Shown piece by piece: positions 1-10,552 of a stretch of 54,123 bases of DNA. The stretch comes from an uncultured Candidatus Altimarinota bacterium. GTDB taxonomy: Bacteria > Patescibacteriota > Gracilibacteria > BD1-5 > UBA6164. Within the stretch, counting starts at the first letter, position 1. Every line of letters begins with the position of its first letter. Both the position numbers and the translations under genes were made by a program. The notes under the pieces are model-generated. The model was not told the DNA's origin. It did no database searches and worked only from the letters and a program-made list of their open reading frames with translations. The stretch covers positions 1 to 54,123 of the forward strand of contig CALDZK010000003.1 of the NCBI GenBank assembly GCA_937944145.1, written 5' to 3'.

Positions 1-2
1 TA

Positions 3-1112
3 ACCTCAGAATCCGTTACCTGTGGTCATCCTGACAAGATGTGTGACCAGATAAGTGATGCTATACTAGATGCATGTCTGAAAGATGATCCAAATTCCCG
101 TGTAGCATGTGAATGTATGACGACAACAGGAACCGTTATAGTCAGTGGAGAGATAACCACAAGTGCCTGGGTAAACTTCCAAGACATAGCAAGAAAAGTA
201 GTGAGAGACATAGGATATGATAGTCTCGAAGCATGATTTAGTGCTGATGATATCAGTGTACAAATACTCATAAATTCCCAGTCTCCAGATATAGCCCAAG
301 GAGTAGATACAGGATGAGCTGGTGACCAGGGAATCATGTACTGATATGCGAGCAATGAAAACGATGCCTATATGCCAAGTCCTATTTACTACGCTCATAA
401 ACTCGCAAAGAAACTCGAACAAGTCAGAAAAGACGGAACACTTCCCTACCTCCTACCAGATGGAAAAACACAAGTTACACTCGAGTATGAAAACAGTAAA
501 ATCAAGCGTATAGATACAATAGTAATCTCTAATCAACATACATCTGATATATCTCTATCAGACCTCCAAGCAGGAATCAAAAAAGAAGTCATACAAGCAG
601 AACTCGGAGACATGATAGATGAAAATACTACCTACCATATAAATCCCACAGGAAAGTTTGAAATAGGAGGACCAAAATGAGACTGTGGACTCACCGGGAG
701 AAAAATAATTATAGATACTTACGGATGAATCGGAAGACACTGATGAGGGGCTTTTTCTGGAAAAGATCCAAGTAAAGTTGATAGAAGTGGAGCCTATATA
801 GCGAGATATCTAGCAAAAAATATCGTTGCTTCTGGTGTTTGTGATAAGTGTGAAGTACAGCTCTGATATGCTATCGGTGTCGTTGAGCCTGTAAGTATTT
901 ACATAGATTGTTTTGGAACTGAAAAAGTACCCGAGCATACTATATCTCAAGCAATAAAAAACAATTTCGACCTTTCACAAAAGTGAATTATTGCAAAACT
1001 AGACCTCAAAAAACCTATCTATCAAAAAACTGCGACATACGGTCATTTTGGAAGAGATGATGTCAGCTGGGAACAACTCGATAGTGTGGATGTCTTTAAA
1101 AAACTTACATAA
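3..1112 (+). CDS. metK: S-adenosylmethionine synthetase (5' end outside window)
   Basis: Makes S-adenosylmethionine from methionine and ATP in the cytosol. The visible 369 residues start inside the ATP-binding motif ([12 protein letters not shown]) and run to the natural end, so only about 10 N-terminal residues are missing. The family signatures [13 protein letters not shown] and [19 protein letters not shown] are present, but only when TGA is read as Gly; six or more in-frame TGA codons fall at invariant glycines. This is the clearest proof of code 25 in the window. It ends in TAA, and a promoter for the next gene follows. Identity is certain. Confidence 0.97.
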
Positions 1113-1126
1113 ATTGACAAATATAC

Positions 1127-1154
1127 TTGATATACTTGTAAGTATTTATATAGT
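1127..1154 (+). promoter_or_regulatory. Putative sigma-70 promoter of the 1188 gene
   Basis: TTGATA and TATAGT are separated by 16 bases, in the 75-base gap after metK and about 34 bases before the next ATG. The match is by eye only. Confidence 0.4.
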
Positions 1155-1187
1155 AATGAAATACTCTTTTTCATCATAGCTTTACAT

Positions 1188-3221
1188 ATGAATATAAACA
1201 TCTCTCCAGAGGAAGTCAATTCAAATGATCTCACATCTCAGATACAATCACTAGAATCCATTTTTAGCTCATGAGTGTTAGAGCATATTGCTCTGACTTC
1301 TGAGGTTATACAAACAATACAACACACAGTAAAAGACGTAAAAGTATCTGAGAATATTTTGCAGCAAATACAATCTTTATCTGAGAGTTTTCATCGTATT
1401 ATCCAAGATGAGATAGATATAGAAACTCGTTCTATGAGTCTGGAAGGAAAATATGGTTTCACCGAAGTATTTCCTATAGAGAAAAACTGTATCATATATG
1501 CGTGAAATAAGGCTTATAGTTATCCCCTCTCAGAAAATGAGTCTATGGTGCTAAATACTATCTTGGATAGATGAGGTTCAGTAGAAGCTCCAAAAGAAAA
1601 GCAAGCTATACTTCTGCCAATTATAAAAGAAATTAACCAAAAAATTATATCAGCAGGTATATCTATTTATATAGACGAATCGATGATGTGTAGTTTATGA
1701 AACTCTGATGATACTATTACAAAGAAAGAAGTCCTCTCAGAACAAAAACCTCAAATAGAAATAGACAAAAGTACTATATATGAAACAAAACTCATATTTG
1801 GATCTATACAGGTGCCTTTGGAGATACTAACACCAATAAAACAATGAAACTCTACTAAAATTCCCTGTATCATAAACCAAAAAGAATATGTTTTTACTGC
1901 TGCTACATTCAAGATCTTTATAGAGCTCCTCAAAAATCCAGAAAATCCTATCAGTATAAACTATACCTCCTCACAAGGACTATATAACATACTGAACTCC
2001 TCACCTCTACTCCTAAAAAAATCTGATAAAAAGTACGTACTGATCCATGGTAGTACCAATATAGAACTACAATGAAATAAGAATAGGGAGTTGAGTATAT
2101 CATCTATACTAGAACACACTCAAAAAGTAAAAACTACTCCCTCTAGAGCAACTAGTCCAAGAAAGTATAAACGTACAGCAGGAAGAAAAGAGGCTTCAGA
2201 TATTCCAACAGAAGAACGTATAGACGTCACTATATGAGATACTATCATAAGGGCAACACAGAAACTATGAGCAAGATATATAGTATCGATTACAAAATCT
2301 GGAGAAGAAAAAATCCACTATATATGAAAAAAGTCACTTAAGATACTGTATGATATAACTAAAGAGATAGGAATTCCCGTAAAAGTTGAGAGACATAGTA
2401 TTATGCCTCTCAAAAAAATACTATGAGAAGATTTCATAAAAATCCAACGTGGAAAATGATACTATATAGGAGAACCTCTTCCTCAAGAAAAAAAGACTCG
2501 TTCTAGAAAAAACACTAAGAAGATATCATGACATCTAGATAAGCCACCTGCAACAAAAGTTCCTCGTTCTGTCTCTATTCACAGGGCGAATCAGATAGAA
2601 AGAATAAAGCTGTGAAAAGCAACAGGAGAGATGTTGCATAAATGGTTTCACAGTATTACCGAAGATGCCGATGTGCAAAATGCTATTATCCAAATCCTCG
2701 AAAAAGAACCCGGTAAAGCCTATACTATGGAAGTATTAGGAGATATATTTAAAGATATATCTGCAGAAGCAATCAAAAAAAACTTTCTCCTTGCAAAAGC
2801 CAATTTTAATAACAACAGTAACTCCCAAATTATACAAAATACTGAAGGAGCGTGGCTACTGCTGGATGTAAATACAGTAATGAAAGACCCTTGACTCAAG
2901 GTAACATCTCATAATTTTATACATAAAACTGATACTGTAGAATTCTATTATTCCGATACATATAACTGTATAGTATATAATAACCAAATAGTTATAGATC
3001 CTATATGATTTGAAAATGCGTTTACAATACACAGAAATGCTCTCACTATAAAAAACATAAACTACGCAACAACTACCTTTTCAAAAACAGATTTAGATCC
3101 ATATATATCTATCTCTAGGTGAGGAAAAGTTGGTGCAGGTATGTCTATATGACGGAAAAGAGAGCCAAATGATGGATCTACGATAGAGTCTCAAAAAATC
3201 AAATTCAAGAAGTTTCACTAA
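1188..3221 (+). CDS. Large protein of unknown function, 677 aa
   Basis: I do not recognise this family. The ATG at 1188 opens a 677-residue frame with about 15 TGA-encoded glycines and no signal peptide or membrane segment. Residues 1-270 are mixed helical. A basic Ser/Thr/Lys/Arg linker follows (about 310-330). Two compact stretches (about 345-425 and 485-560) each look like small winged-helix or similar alpha/beta units; the first ends in RGKGYY, which recalls the wing of OmpR-type regulators. The C-terminal quarter is beta-rich and ends in a basic tail. It stands alone between metK and the two-component operon. A nucleic-acid-binding role is only a guess from the basic linkers. Confidence 0.75.
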
Positions 3222-3249
3222 AGAAACAGGAGTTTTAAAAAGCTAATAA

Positions 3250-3281
3250 TTGTAGAATCTCAAAAACTGATTATAATCAGT
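3250..3281 (+). promoter_or_regulatory. Promoter and overlapping palindrome of the two-component operon
   Basis: TTGTAG (3250-3255) and TATAAT (3272-3277) are 16 bases apart. A perfect 16-bp palindrome, ACTGATTATAATCAGT (3266-3281), covers the -10 box. A protein bound there would block RNA polymerase, so it may be an operator. The regulator is unknown. Confidence 0.45.
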
Positions 3282-3304
3282 CAAAATACTCATATCTCCC
3301 CTCC

Positions 3305-3976
3305 ATGAAAAAAATACTTATAGTCGAAGATGATATAGGAATATCTCAGTCACTCAAACTCTATCTCGAAAACTCAGACTTTTCAGTACTGGTACATGAA
3401 ACCTGAGAATGAGCCGTAGAAGCTATCACAAAACAATCCCCTGATCTAGTAGTTCTTGATATCAATCTCCCAAAGAAAAATGGTCTCGAGATATGTAGTG
3501 AACTCAGGTCTATCTCCTCAGTCCCTGTTATCATGCTCACAGCCCAGACAGGAGAAACAGACAAAGTCGCAGGACTCGAAGTGGGAGCTGATGATTATAT
3601 AGCAAAACCATTTTCTCCTAGAGAACTCCTCGCGAGGATACAATCAGTAACCAGGAGATATGAAAACATCGAACAGGCAGAAGATACCAACATCCTCAGA
3701 TACAAAAATATAGAAGTACAACTCGATAAAAATACCGTATTTGTAGATGGAAATCAGGTAAATCTTACAAAAAATGAATTTGATATACTCAAAAAAGTAT
3801 TTGAACAAGACGGAAAACTCGTCCTCAGAGAAACTCTTATGAAGGAAGTAATCTGATATGATCAGTATGTGTATGATAGGACCATAGACACACATATAAA
3901 AAACCTCAGAAAAAAAATAGGTGACAAACAAGCCATTTTAACGATTCGCGGAAAATGATATAGACTCAATAAATAA
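3305..3976 (+). CDS. OmpR/PhoB-family response regulator
   Basis: A 223-residue transcription factor. The receiver domain (1-115) has the acidic pair D9/D10, phospho-acceptor D52 in VVLDINLP, T79 and K101 in the AKPF motif. The C-terminal winged helix (about 130-220) carries the usual NEFDILKKV, DTHIKNLRKKIG and GKGYRL signatures, with Gly in GKGYR encoded by TGA. It lies 31 bases before the histidine kinase and shares its promoter. Possible targets: the palindrome over its own -10 box, or the direct repeat at 5321-5338. The signal sensed is unknown. Confidence 0.93.
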
Positions 3977-4007
3977 CCTTCTTACTCTCTAACTATCAGA
4001 CTACAAA

Positions 4008-5312
4008 TTGTCTCTCTCTCGTAAATTTATCCTTGCCTTTGTATGAGCTGTGCTGTTTATAGCATTTGCAAATATAGTAGTTCTCTATTTTTCCTATACA
4101 GCCTATCTCAGAGAATATCTAGCCGAAAAAATACAACTCAGAAATGAAGTAACAATAGAATATGTAAATGATATCATAGAACAACAAACTCTCGATGATA
4201 TAGACAATATATTCAACGACGTAGAGTTAGAGTTCTTTGAACTACTCGAGAACAACGATGGAACCATATCTCTCAAGGAAGATAGAAATGTAGGTATAGT
4301 AGTTGATTATCTCATCCAGAGTGGAGTTACTCCAAAATACATAGAAGAGATCATTCCTGCAAATAATTTCGAAAAAATCCTCGATAACATCAGGGATACA
4401 TCCTCCCCTGAGTATGTATTTATCCAAAAGCTCTTTTGAACGGTTATAATATCAAATCTCATTTTTATACTACTGGTTGCCTTTTTAATGCTGATATTTA
4501 CCCAAAAGACTATACTTCCTATAAAAAAAGCAACCAGTAGTATAAAGAAACTCAAACCTGGAAAATCTAGTAGTATAATACAATACAAAAAACAAGACGA
4601 AGTAGGTCTTCTTATCGGTTCGATAAATGATCTGAACCAACGACTCAATGTCCAAGAATCTATCCGTAATCGTCTCCTAGCAGATATCAGTCACGAGCTC
4701 AAAACCCCTATAACATCGATACAGTGTTACCTCGAATGAATCGCTGATGGAGTTATAGAAATGAACGAAAAAAACCTCAACTCGATAACTGACGAGATGT
4801 CGAGACTTATAGAACTCGTAAATACCATCATGGAATACGAAAAATTTGAAAACAAGAAACTCGAACTCAATACCTCTGTAGAAGACGTAGCAGAGGTGCT
4901 CGAACAAGTTATAGAAACACATAACTCCAGACTCACCGAAAGCAAACAAAGTATCCAAATAGACAACTCCCAGTCGCTTTTCCTAGATATAGATACCAGC
5001 CTCTTTAAACAACTCACCCATAACATCATGTGAAACTTTCTAAAGTATGCAGGAGAGTGAACCACACTCAGTATATATATCACAAAATCCTCTATCATTT
5101 TTCATGATAATGGAAAAGGTATAGAAAAACAAAAAGTCCCCTTTCTCACAGAAAAATTTTATCAAGGAAAAGAAGAAAAGACAGGTCAAATCACCCAAAG
5201 AGGTATAGGTGTAGGGCTCAGTATAGTCCAAAAAATAGCAGAGGCTCACAACTGGAAAACAACTATCAAATCAGATGTATGAAGGGGTTTTTACTTTCGT
5301 ATTAACTTCTAA
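4008..5312 (+). CDS. Sensor histidine kinase, TTG start
   Basis: A 434-residue membrane kinase, partner of the regulator just upstream. The frame is closed by TAA at 3990 and has no ATG or GTG before the first membrane helix, so TTG at 4008 is the likely start. TM1 lies near residues 8-27, followed by an acidic extracytoplasmic region (28-140), TM2 (about 147-165), a HAMP-like linker, the H-box ADISHELKTP with H229, the N-box HNIMGNFLKYAGEG, and DNGKGIE and GIGVGLSIV ATP-binding motifs. The sensor region is rich in Asp/Glu. The HK ends 188 bases before the next gene. Confidence 0.92.
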
Positions 5313-5320
5313 AAACACCC

Positions 5321-5373
5321 TTCACATAACTTTCACATTAAAATCTAGATATTATTTTCTTGCTCACTATAAT
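5321..5373 (+). promoter_or_regulatory. Direct repeat (OmpR/PhoB-type box) upstream of a TATAAT
   Basis: TTCACAT occurs twice (5321-5327 and 5332-5338) with an 11-base period, the spacing used by OmpR/PhoB-family dimers. A TATAAT follows at 5368-5373 without a good -35 box, as at activated promoters. The gene served is the secreted protein at 5501. Confidence 0.4.
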
Positions 5374-5500
5374 GTGGTTATTAGAGAGTCTCCAAATATT
5401 TTTTATCAGAGTTCTTATAAAAGCCTTGTAAAACTCCTACATAAGACATATTTTCCAAAAGAGGCTCTTTAATTAATTTATATTTGTTAGCAAGGGTAGC

Positions 5501-6334
5501 GTGCTCCACTATATTCGTGTTTGTATATTTACAGTAGTTATACTTACTTGCTCAGCAAGTATGGCTTTTGCAAATGCGCAAACAGAATCTAGTACAGGAT
5601 CTGGTACCAGCAAGAGTCTCTCGGAACTCTGAACAAACATAAAAAACCTACAACAAGAAACTAACTCTCTGGACAACAAGTGGGAGTTTTTTCGTAGACT
5701 CCATGGCTCAGTAGAAGAAATGATTAAGTCTGATCTCTCAACGCAGGAGTCAGAAGAGCTCGAACAGACACTCTACATATACAACTCAAAGAGAAAGTGA
5801 CTCGAACTCCTTCTCGTAGAATCAATCAGACAATCTGAGGATACCGAGCAAGTAAAACAGGATCTAATAGATCTAAAACGAGTATTTTATAAAGATGTAG
5901 CTGTATATATCGATCCTCAAAAAACTGGAGAATTCCTCCAGTACATAAAAGGAGACATAGAACTCAATGAAAAAAATAAAGATATAAAAGAGGAGCTCTA
6001 TAAGGAAAAGGTTGAATTTAACCAAAAAGTCAGCTCACTCAAGGAAAAGATAGAAGACCATAAAGAAGAAATACAAAAAGCAACCCAGAGACTCATAAGC
6101 CAAAAACTTACAGAGAAACTCCTACAAGTAAAACAAAATCCAAAATACCTAGAACTCTCCCTCAATAAAAAAATATCTTTTTTTGAAAGAGCCCTCGAAA
6201 AGACAAAAACTCGAAAACAACAGTTTATAAACAACACCACACAAACAGGTATCAGTCAGAAAAAAATAGAACTCTATACCATGGTCGAGCAATCAATACT
6301 CAAAGAGATACAAACCCTCAACTTAAAAAAGTAA
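5501..6334 (+). CDS. Secreted coiled-coil protein, GTG start
   Basis: A 277-residue protein with a clear signal peptide: a hydrophobic core (IRVCIFTVVILTC) and likely cleavage after AFA-NA, near residue 25. GTG at 5501 is chosen because it is the only start that keeps the whole signal peptide; AAGGG sits just upstream. The mature part is very rich in Lys, Glu and Gln and is predicted to be mostly coiled coil (about 35-260). There is no enzyme motif. It follows the two-component operon and a candidate regulator box, so it may be an envelope-stress target, which is inference. Confidence 0.8.
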
Positions 6335-6355
6335 CCACCAAAGGTTACTTTTTTA
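6324..6355. terminator. Bidirectional terminator holding both stop codons
   Basis: A perfect inverted repeat, TAAAAAAGTAACC / GGTTACTTTTTTA with a 6-base loop, gives a U-run on either strand. The TAA of the 5501 gene (6332-6334) and the TAA of the convergent gene (6345-6347) both lie inside it. Confidence 0.85.
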
Positions 6356-6953
6356 GTATATCAAGTATGTCTTGTACTATCTTATCTAGGTTGTGACAGG
6401 CTTTTACTATCCTGTCTCCAGCAAATTCACGATAGATAGATCCCCTATCTCTTTGCATTTTCATAAAAAAATCTGCTGTTTTCTCATCAGTAATAGCATC
6501 CCTAAGAGCTGGTCTATGCTCTAAATCCTCTTGAGTCAGATTCTTAGCTCTTTGTATCTGGTGTTTTGATTGTAGTTCAAGATATATAGGCACTAGTTCA
6601 GATATAGAAGATATGAGTTCTCTATTTGATTCTGGTAGTAGAGTCCTTCCCTCAAAAGAGATTACTTTCTTATCTTGTCAGGATGCTGTGAGTTCCTGTA
6701 TACACTCTCGCTCCACTCCTGCGAAGTTATCCCAAGCTTTTTCACTCCCATGTTTTTGCGTCTCACTATCAATAAACTCAGATATACTCTTCTGGGGAAT
6801 CCTAGATACAACATACTCATCTGTATCAACTGAAGGCATATCCAGTACCTTAGCGAGTTTTTGACTTACAGTTGTCTTTCCTGCAAGCATCATACCATAT
6901 ATACCAACATGGTTATCATAGTTTCGAAGAGTATTACTCATAACAGTTATCAT
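6345..6953 (-). CDS. Shikimate-kinase-like P-loop kinase
   Basis: A 202-residue nucleotide-binding protein. Its N-terminus has Walker A GMMLAGKT (residues 20-27) followed by VSQKLAKVLDMPSVDTDEYV, the layout of shikimate kinase (P-loop, then the DTD substrate motif). The remainder, including the charged C-terminal half, matches no shikimate pathway signature I can name, and no other aro gene is nearby. It may therefore act on another small substrate. ATG at 6953 or 6941 could be the start. It shares a terminator with the convergent 5501 gene. One Gly is encoded by TGA. Confidence 0.7.
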
Positions 6954-6970
6954 AAAAAAATATGGTAATA

Positions 6971-6998
6971 TTTATATGGATATTATTATATTTGTCAA
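6971..6998 (-). promoter_or_regulatory. Putative promoter of the P-loop kinase gene
   Basis: On the minus strand TTGACA (6998-6993) and TATAAA (6976-6971) are 16 bases apart, about 18 bases before the ATG at 6953. This predicts a very short 5' leader. Confidence 0.55.
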
Positions 6999-7001
6999 AT
7001 A

Positions 7002-8408
7002 TTATTTTAGTTTCCCTGTAAGATACGAATTGAGTTGCTCTATTGGGACTATTTCTTGCTCCATAGAATCCCTATGTCTAACGGTTATATTTCCAGCATC
7101 ATAGTTATCAGAGTCGATTACGACACAAAAGGGAGTTCCTATCTCATCCATACGCGCATACCTCTTCCCTACTGATCCTACTTCATCATATTCACATACG
7201 AAGTCTTCTGAGAGTTGTGCGTATACTTTCTTTGCCTCTTCTCAGAGCTTTTTTACGATAGGGAGAACTCATACTTTTACGGGAGCGATTTTTGGATCGA
7301 GTTTCAGATATGTTCTTACCTCTTCTACCGTATATGCGTTACATATAGTTGCCAGAAAGAGTCTCGTGAGACCTACAGAAGGCTCAATAACATAGGGAAC
7401 GTACTTCTTGTTATTCACAGGATCAAAATAACTGAGATCTTCTTTTGACTGGGCCATATGAGCCTTGAGATCAAAATCAGTTCTCGATGCTATACCCCAG
7501 AGTTCACCCCAGCCAAATGGAAATCTAAACTCGATATCAGTCGTAGCATTTGAGTAATGAGACAGCTCATCATCATCATGATCTCTGAGCTTGAGATTGT
7601 CTTCACTGATAGAGAGTGTTTGAGTAAGAAACTTCATACAGTCATTCTTCCAAGTCTTGTGTATCTCCATATCTGTTCCTGGTTCACAGAAATACTCTAT
7701 CTCCATCTGTTCAAACTCGCGAGTACGAAATATGAAATTCCCAGGAGTAATTTCGTTACGGAAAGCCTTCCCGACTTGAGCCACTCCAAATGGAATCTTT
7801 TTACGGCTCGTGCGAGCAATATTTGCAAAGTTTACAAATATCCCCTGCGCTGTTTCTGGTCTCATATAGATAACCGAACTCGAATCAGCTGTAACTCACT
7901 GTGATGTCTGAAACATAAGGTTAAATTTCTTTGCGTCCGTCCAATCACCAGGTTTACCTGTTTCTGGATTCTTTACTTGTTCCCCTCTCATCACCTCTGT
8001 TTGTTTTGCGAGCTCCCAAGCCTCTGGTATGAGTGAATTTACTCCATACTTTTCTTTGAGGTATTCTCCAGCATCATCAGAACTATCTATCAGATCTTCA
8101 AGGAGCTTATCAGCTCTAAATCTCTCTCCCGTATTTTTGTCATCGATCAGTGGATCAGAGAATCCTCCCACATGACCAGATGCTACCCAGACCTGAGGAT
8201 TCATGAGTATCCCTGCATCGAGTGTCACCATATCAGTTCTTTTTTGTACGAATTCTTTGAGCCAGAGGTTCCTAATATTTTCCTTGAGTTGACTCCCATA
8301 TGGTCCATAATCCCAAGTATTTGCCAGTCATCCATATATCTCAGAACCAGCATATACAAATCATCTGTTCTGACAGAGGTTTACGATGTCTTTCATATTG
8401 TTTTCCAT
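7002..8408 (-). CDS. glyS: Glycyl-tRNA synthetase, single-chain (alpha2) type
   Basis: Charges tRNA-Gly; in this organism that should include the tRNA-Gly(UCA) that reads UGA. The 468-residue protein is the eukaryote/archaea-like alpha2 form: GHVGGFSDP at 78-86, motif 2 region with RPETAQGIF at 183-191 and [21 protein letters not shown], motif 3 [14 protein letters not shown], then an anticodon-binding domain. It starts 17 bases after the stop of the DUF5655 gene, so the two form an operon behind the T-box leader at 9371-9482. That link of enzyme and regulator fits glycine control. Confidence 0.96.
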
Positions 8409-8425
8409 GGTTCTATATTATATAT

Positions 8426-9352
8426 TTAAAAAAATCTTTTTAATATCTGCTTAGCAAGCATTATTCAATAATCTATGTCATCCGAATTATTAATATTATA
8501 GGTAGCAACATTCTTATTCCACATCCTCATAGCTCATTGAACATCAGTAGTCTTATTTTCAGGGTCATTTAGTTCATTACTAGTAACTCTTAATAATTCT
8601 AAAATTATTTTAGACTTTTGTATTTTTATAGAAATTGAAACTTTATTTCAAATCTTATACCCTATATATGGTGAGACTGATTTTTCCTCTATTCTTGAAT
8701 CAAGTCACATTATTTTATCTCTAAGTTCTTGATATAATTCTCTAGACTTATCCCATCATTCCTTAAAGTGATCATCAATAGTATATGTTCTAATCTCTTT
8801 GTTCACTTCTTTTAATTCTTTTGTATCAAACTTAGTAACAGTTTTTATACTTTCAGTAGTATTACTAGCTTTAATGGGATTAAATACTATAGTTCAATCA
8901 TTAAACTTCTTGAGTTCCCAAAGATCTATAGCTAGGTCCTTAAAATTAATAGACTCTTTTTGATACCTATTGAAACTATCAGCAATTATCATTATACGAC
9001 TTTGAGACCAATCAATAGATTTTATATCTATAAATTTATCTCTATGTTTTCAAAGAAGTTGTACAAAGTCTGCTTTATTATTAAGCATAAGAGCTAGATA
9101 ACTCATTCATTGATCAATCACTGAGTAACTATTTCACCTCTTATATTCTATAATCACAAATGAATTGCTTTCATTATCATATGCTAGACTATCAATTCTA
9201 AGATTATTTAATTGAAACTCAGTTTTAATAAACTCAAGGCCAAAGACATTTTCTATGTTATCTTCGATCAGCTTTTGCATATCTTTTTCTAGTTTAAATC
9301 AAATTTCTTTTATTGATTCCAGTTTTCATAGTTTATTGTTGTATACTTGCAT
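8426..9352 (-). CDS. PD-(D/E)XK nuclease-like protein with DUF5655 domain
   Basis: A 308-residue protein. The N-terminal part has a restriction-like core: D54 in LRIDSLAY and E69-x-K71 in FVIIEYKRG, followed by a predicted helix with a Q in SVIDQGMSYL. The C-terminal part (about 195-305) resembles DUF5655, seen in predicted transport or DNA-repair proteins (KSRELYQELRDKI, VSPYIGYKIGNKV). It is the first gene after the T-box and lies 17 bases ahead of glyS. Why a nuclease-like protein is coupled to glycine supply is not known. It keeps the genome's TGA-as-Gly use. Confidence 0.75.
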
Positions 9353-9370
9353 ATTTTTCCCTAAAAATAA

Positions 9371-9482
9371 AAAGACCCCAAAGATATCATGATATCTTTG
9401 GGGTCTTTAAGACGGTTCCACCCAAATATTTTACTTTTATCTTTTTATATATTTTCTCCTCACGTGTTCCCATAACGGACTC
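9371..9482 (-). promoter_or_regulatory. T-box leader, glycine type, ahead of DUF5655-glyS
   Basis: Read on the minus strand, GGGTGGAACCG matches the T-box consensus GGGUGGNACCG. It sits in an exact antiterminator: helix A1 TTTGGG/CCCAAA (9426-9421 with 9402-9397), a 7-base bulge UGGAACC (9420-9414), helix A2 GTCT/AGAC with a UAA loop. The competing terminator has 18-bp arms (9371-9408) and a U-run. UGGA in the bulge would pair with a tRNA ending UCCA, the discriminator of tRNA-Gly. A short candidate Stem I lies at 9456-9482; the specifier codon is not certain (GGA at 9459-9457 or UGA at 9462-9460 are possible). Confidence 0.75.
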
Positions 9483-9493
9483 AAGCAAAAACA

Positions 9494-9536
9494 TAAAAAA
9501 AAGAACTATCCATATAGTATAGATAGCCTTTTTTTT
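9494..9536 (-). terminator. Terminator of the SLH-thioredoxin gene
   Basis: On the minus strand a short hairpin, CTATC/GATAG, is followed by TTCTTTTTTTT. A TTGACA at 9541-9536 on the same strand could also be the -35 box of the T-box transcript, so terminator and promoter may overlap. Confidence 0.5.
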
Positions 9537-9548
9537 GTCAAAAGAGAT

Positions 9549-10487
9549 TTATTTGAGTTTTGAGGTTATACCACTGAGGTTATTTGAACCACCCCATTTT
9601 GCGATGAGTTCTCCACTTGCATCTACTTGTACAAAAGTGTGCTGAGAAGTAACTCCGTATTTTTTTCTGAGATCTGTAGAACTATCAAAATCTACTTTGA
9701 GTATAGAGAGATCTGTTTTTGAGAAATCATCTTTTTGGAAGTTTGCTTCTGCTGCTCTACAGCTCGGACACCACGAAGCGTGAAAAAACAGTACTGTTGC
9801 TTCGTTTTTTCCAACGAGACTTGGGCTATAGTCTGCGAACTGACCAGCCAAAACTGTTGGAGTTTCTACTACTTTTTCTTCTACTTCTGGAACTGGTGTG
9901 CTAGATTCTTCTGGAGCTGGTGTTGGAGCTGGAGCTGGTGTACTTGTAGCTACTGCTCATGAAGTAACAGGTTTTGCTCCTACTCAAAATATCCATCCAC
10001 GAACAGCTGTTGAGTTATGATCTGTAAACTTTGCAGTCAAAAGACCATTATCAAATGCTGTATTCATCCAATCTCCTTGCCAGTCACTGGTATTATACGC
10101 TTTTTCAATACCACGTGCTCCAAGAAGAAGTTTAAGACTCTCTGCTTTTGTAATAGTATCATCTGGCCTAAAACTTGCATTTTTCGCGATAAAACCATTT
10201 GAAAGAGCTGCTTCTATATATTTACATCCCCAGTCATCTACTACGTCTCCAAATTTTCCTGTACAGGTATTTGGAACATTTTTTCCAGAGAGATTCATAA
10301 CTATTTTGAGCATTTCTTTTCTCGTAATAGTATCATTCAGACGAAAATCTGCAGCAGATGATCCTGACTTTATTACTCATTTTGCAGCAAGAGACTGAGC
10401 AGAAGAAAGATCTGCTGAAGCTATCGGGCTCAAAAGTCCTATAACTATAGATCAAACAAGAAGTGATCCTGAGAGTTTTTGTAACAT
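9549..10487 (-). CDS. SLH-like secreted protein fused to a thioredoxin domain
   Basis: A 312-residue exported protein. A signal peptide (about 1-25, ending IASA) is followed by an SLH-like region (about 45-175) with the repeated patterns ITRKEMLKIVMNLSG, DDWGCKYIEAAL and FRPDDTITKAESLKLL. A Pro/Thr/Glu-rich linker with Ala-Pro repeats follows. The C-terminal thioredoxin domain (about 212-312) has the active site HASWCPSCRAAE. It likely acts outside the membrane on disulfides while held at the cell surface. The SLH part has two Cys shared with the genes at 12934 and 13664, which are paralogues without thioredoxin. Confidence 0.88.
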
Positions 10488-10552
10488 ACCTAAATAAAGA
10501 TAAAAAATAAGTAAGCCCTATTATAAAATACCTTCTTAAAAAAAACTTAAAA

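Noticed and set aside
9411-9490. A tRNA gene near GGTTCCACCC
   Set aside because: No acceptor stem or T-arm can be formed; on the other strand it is the T-box motif.
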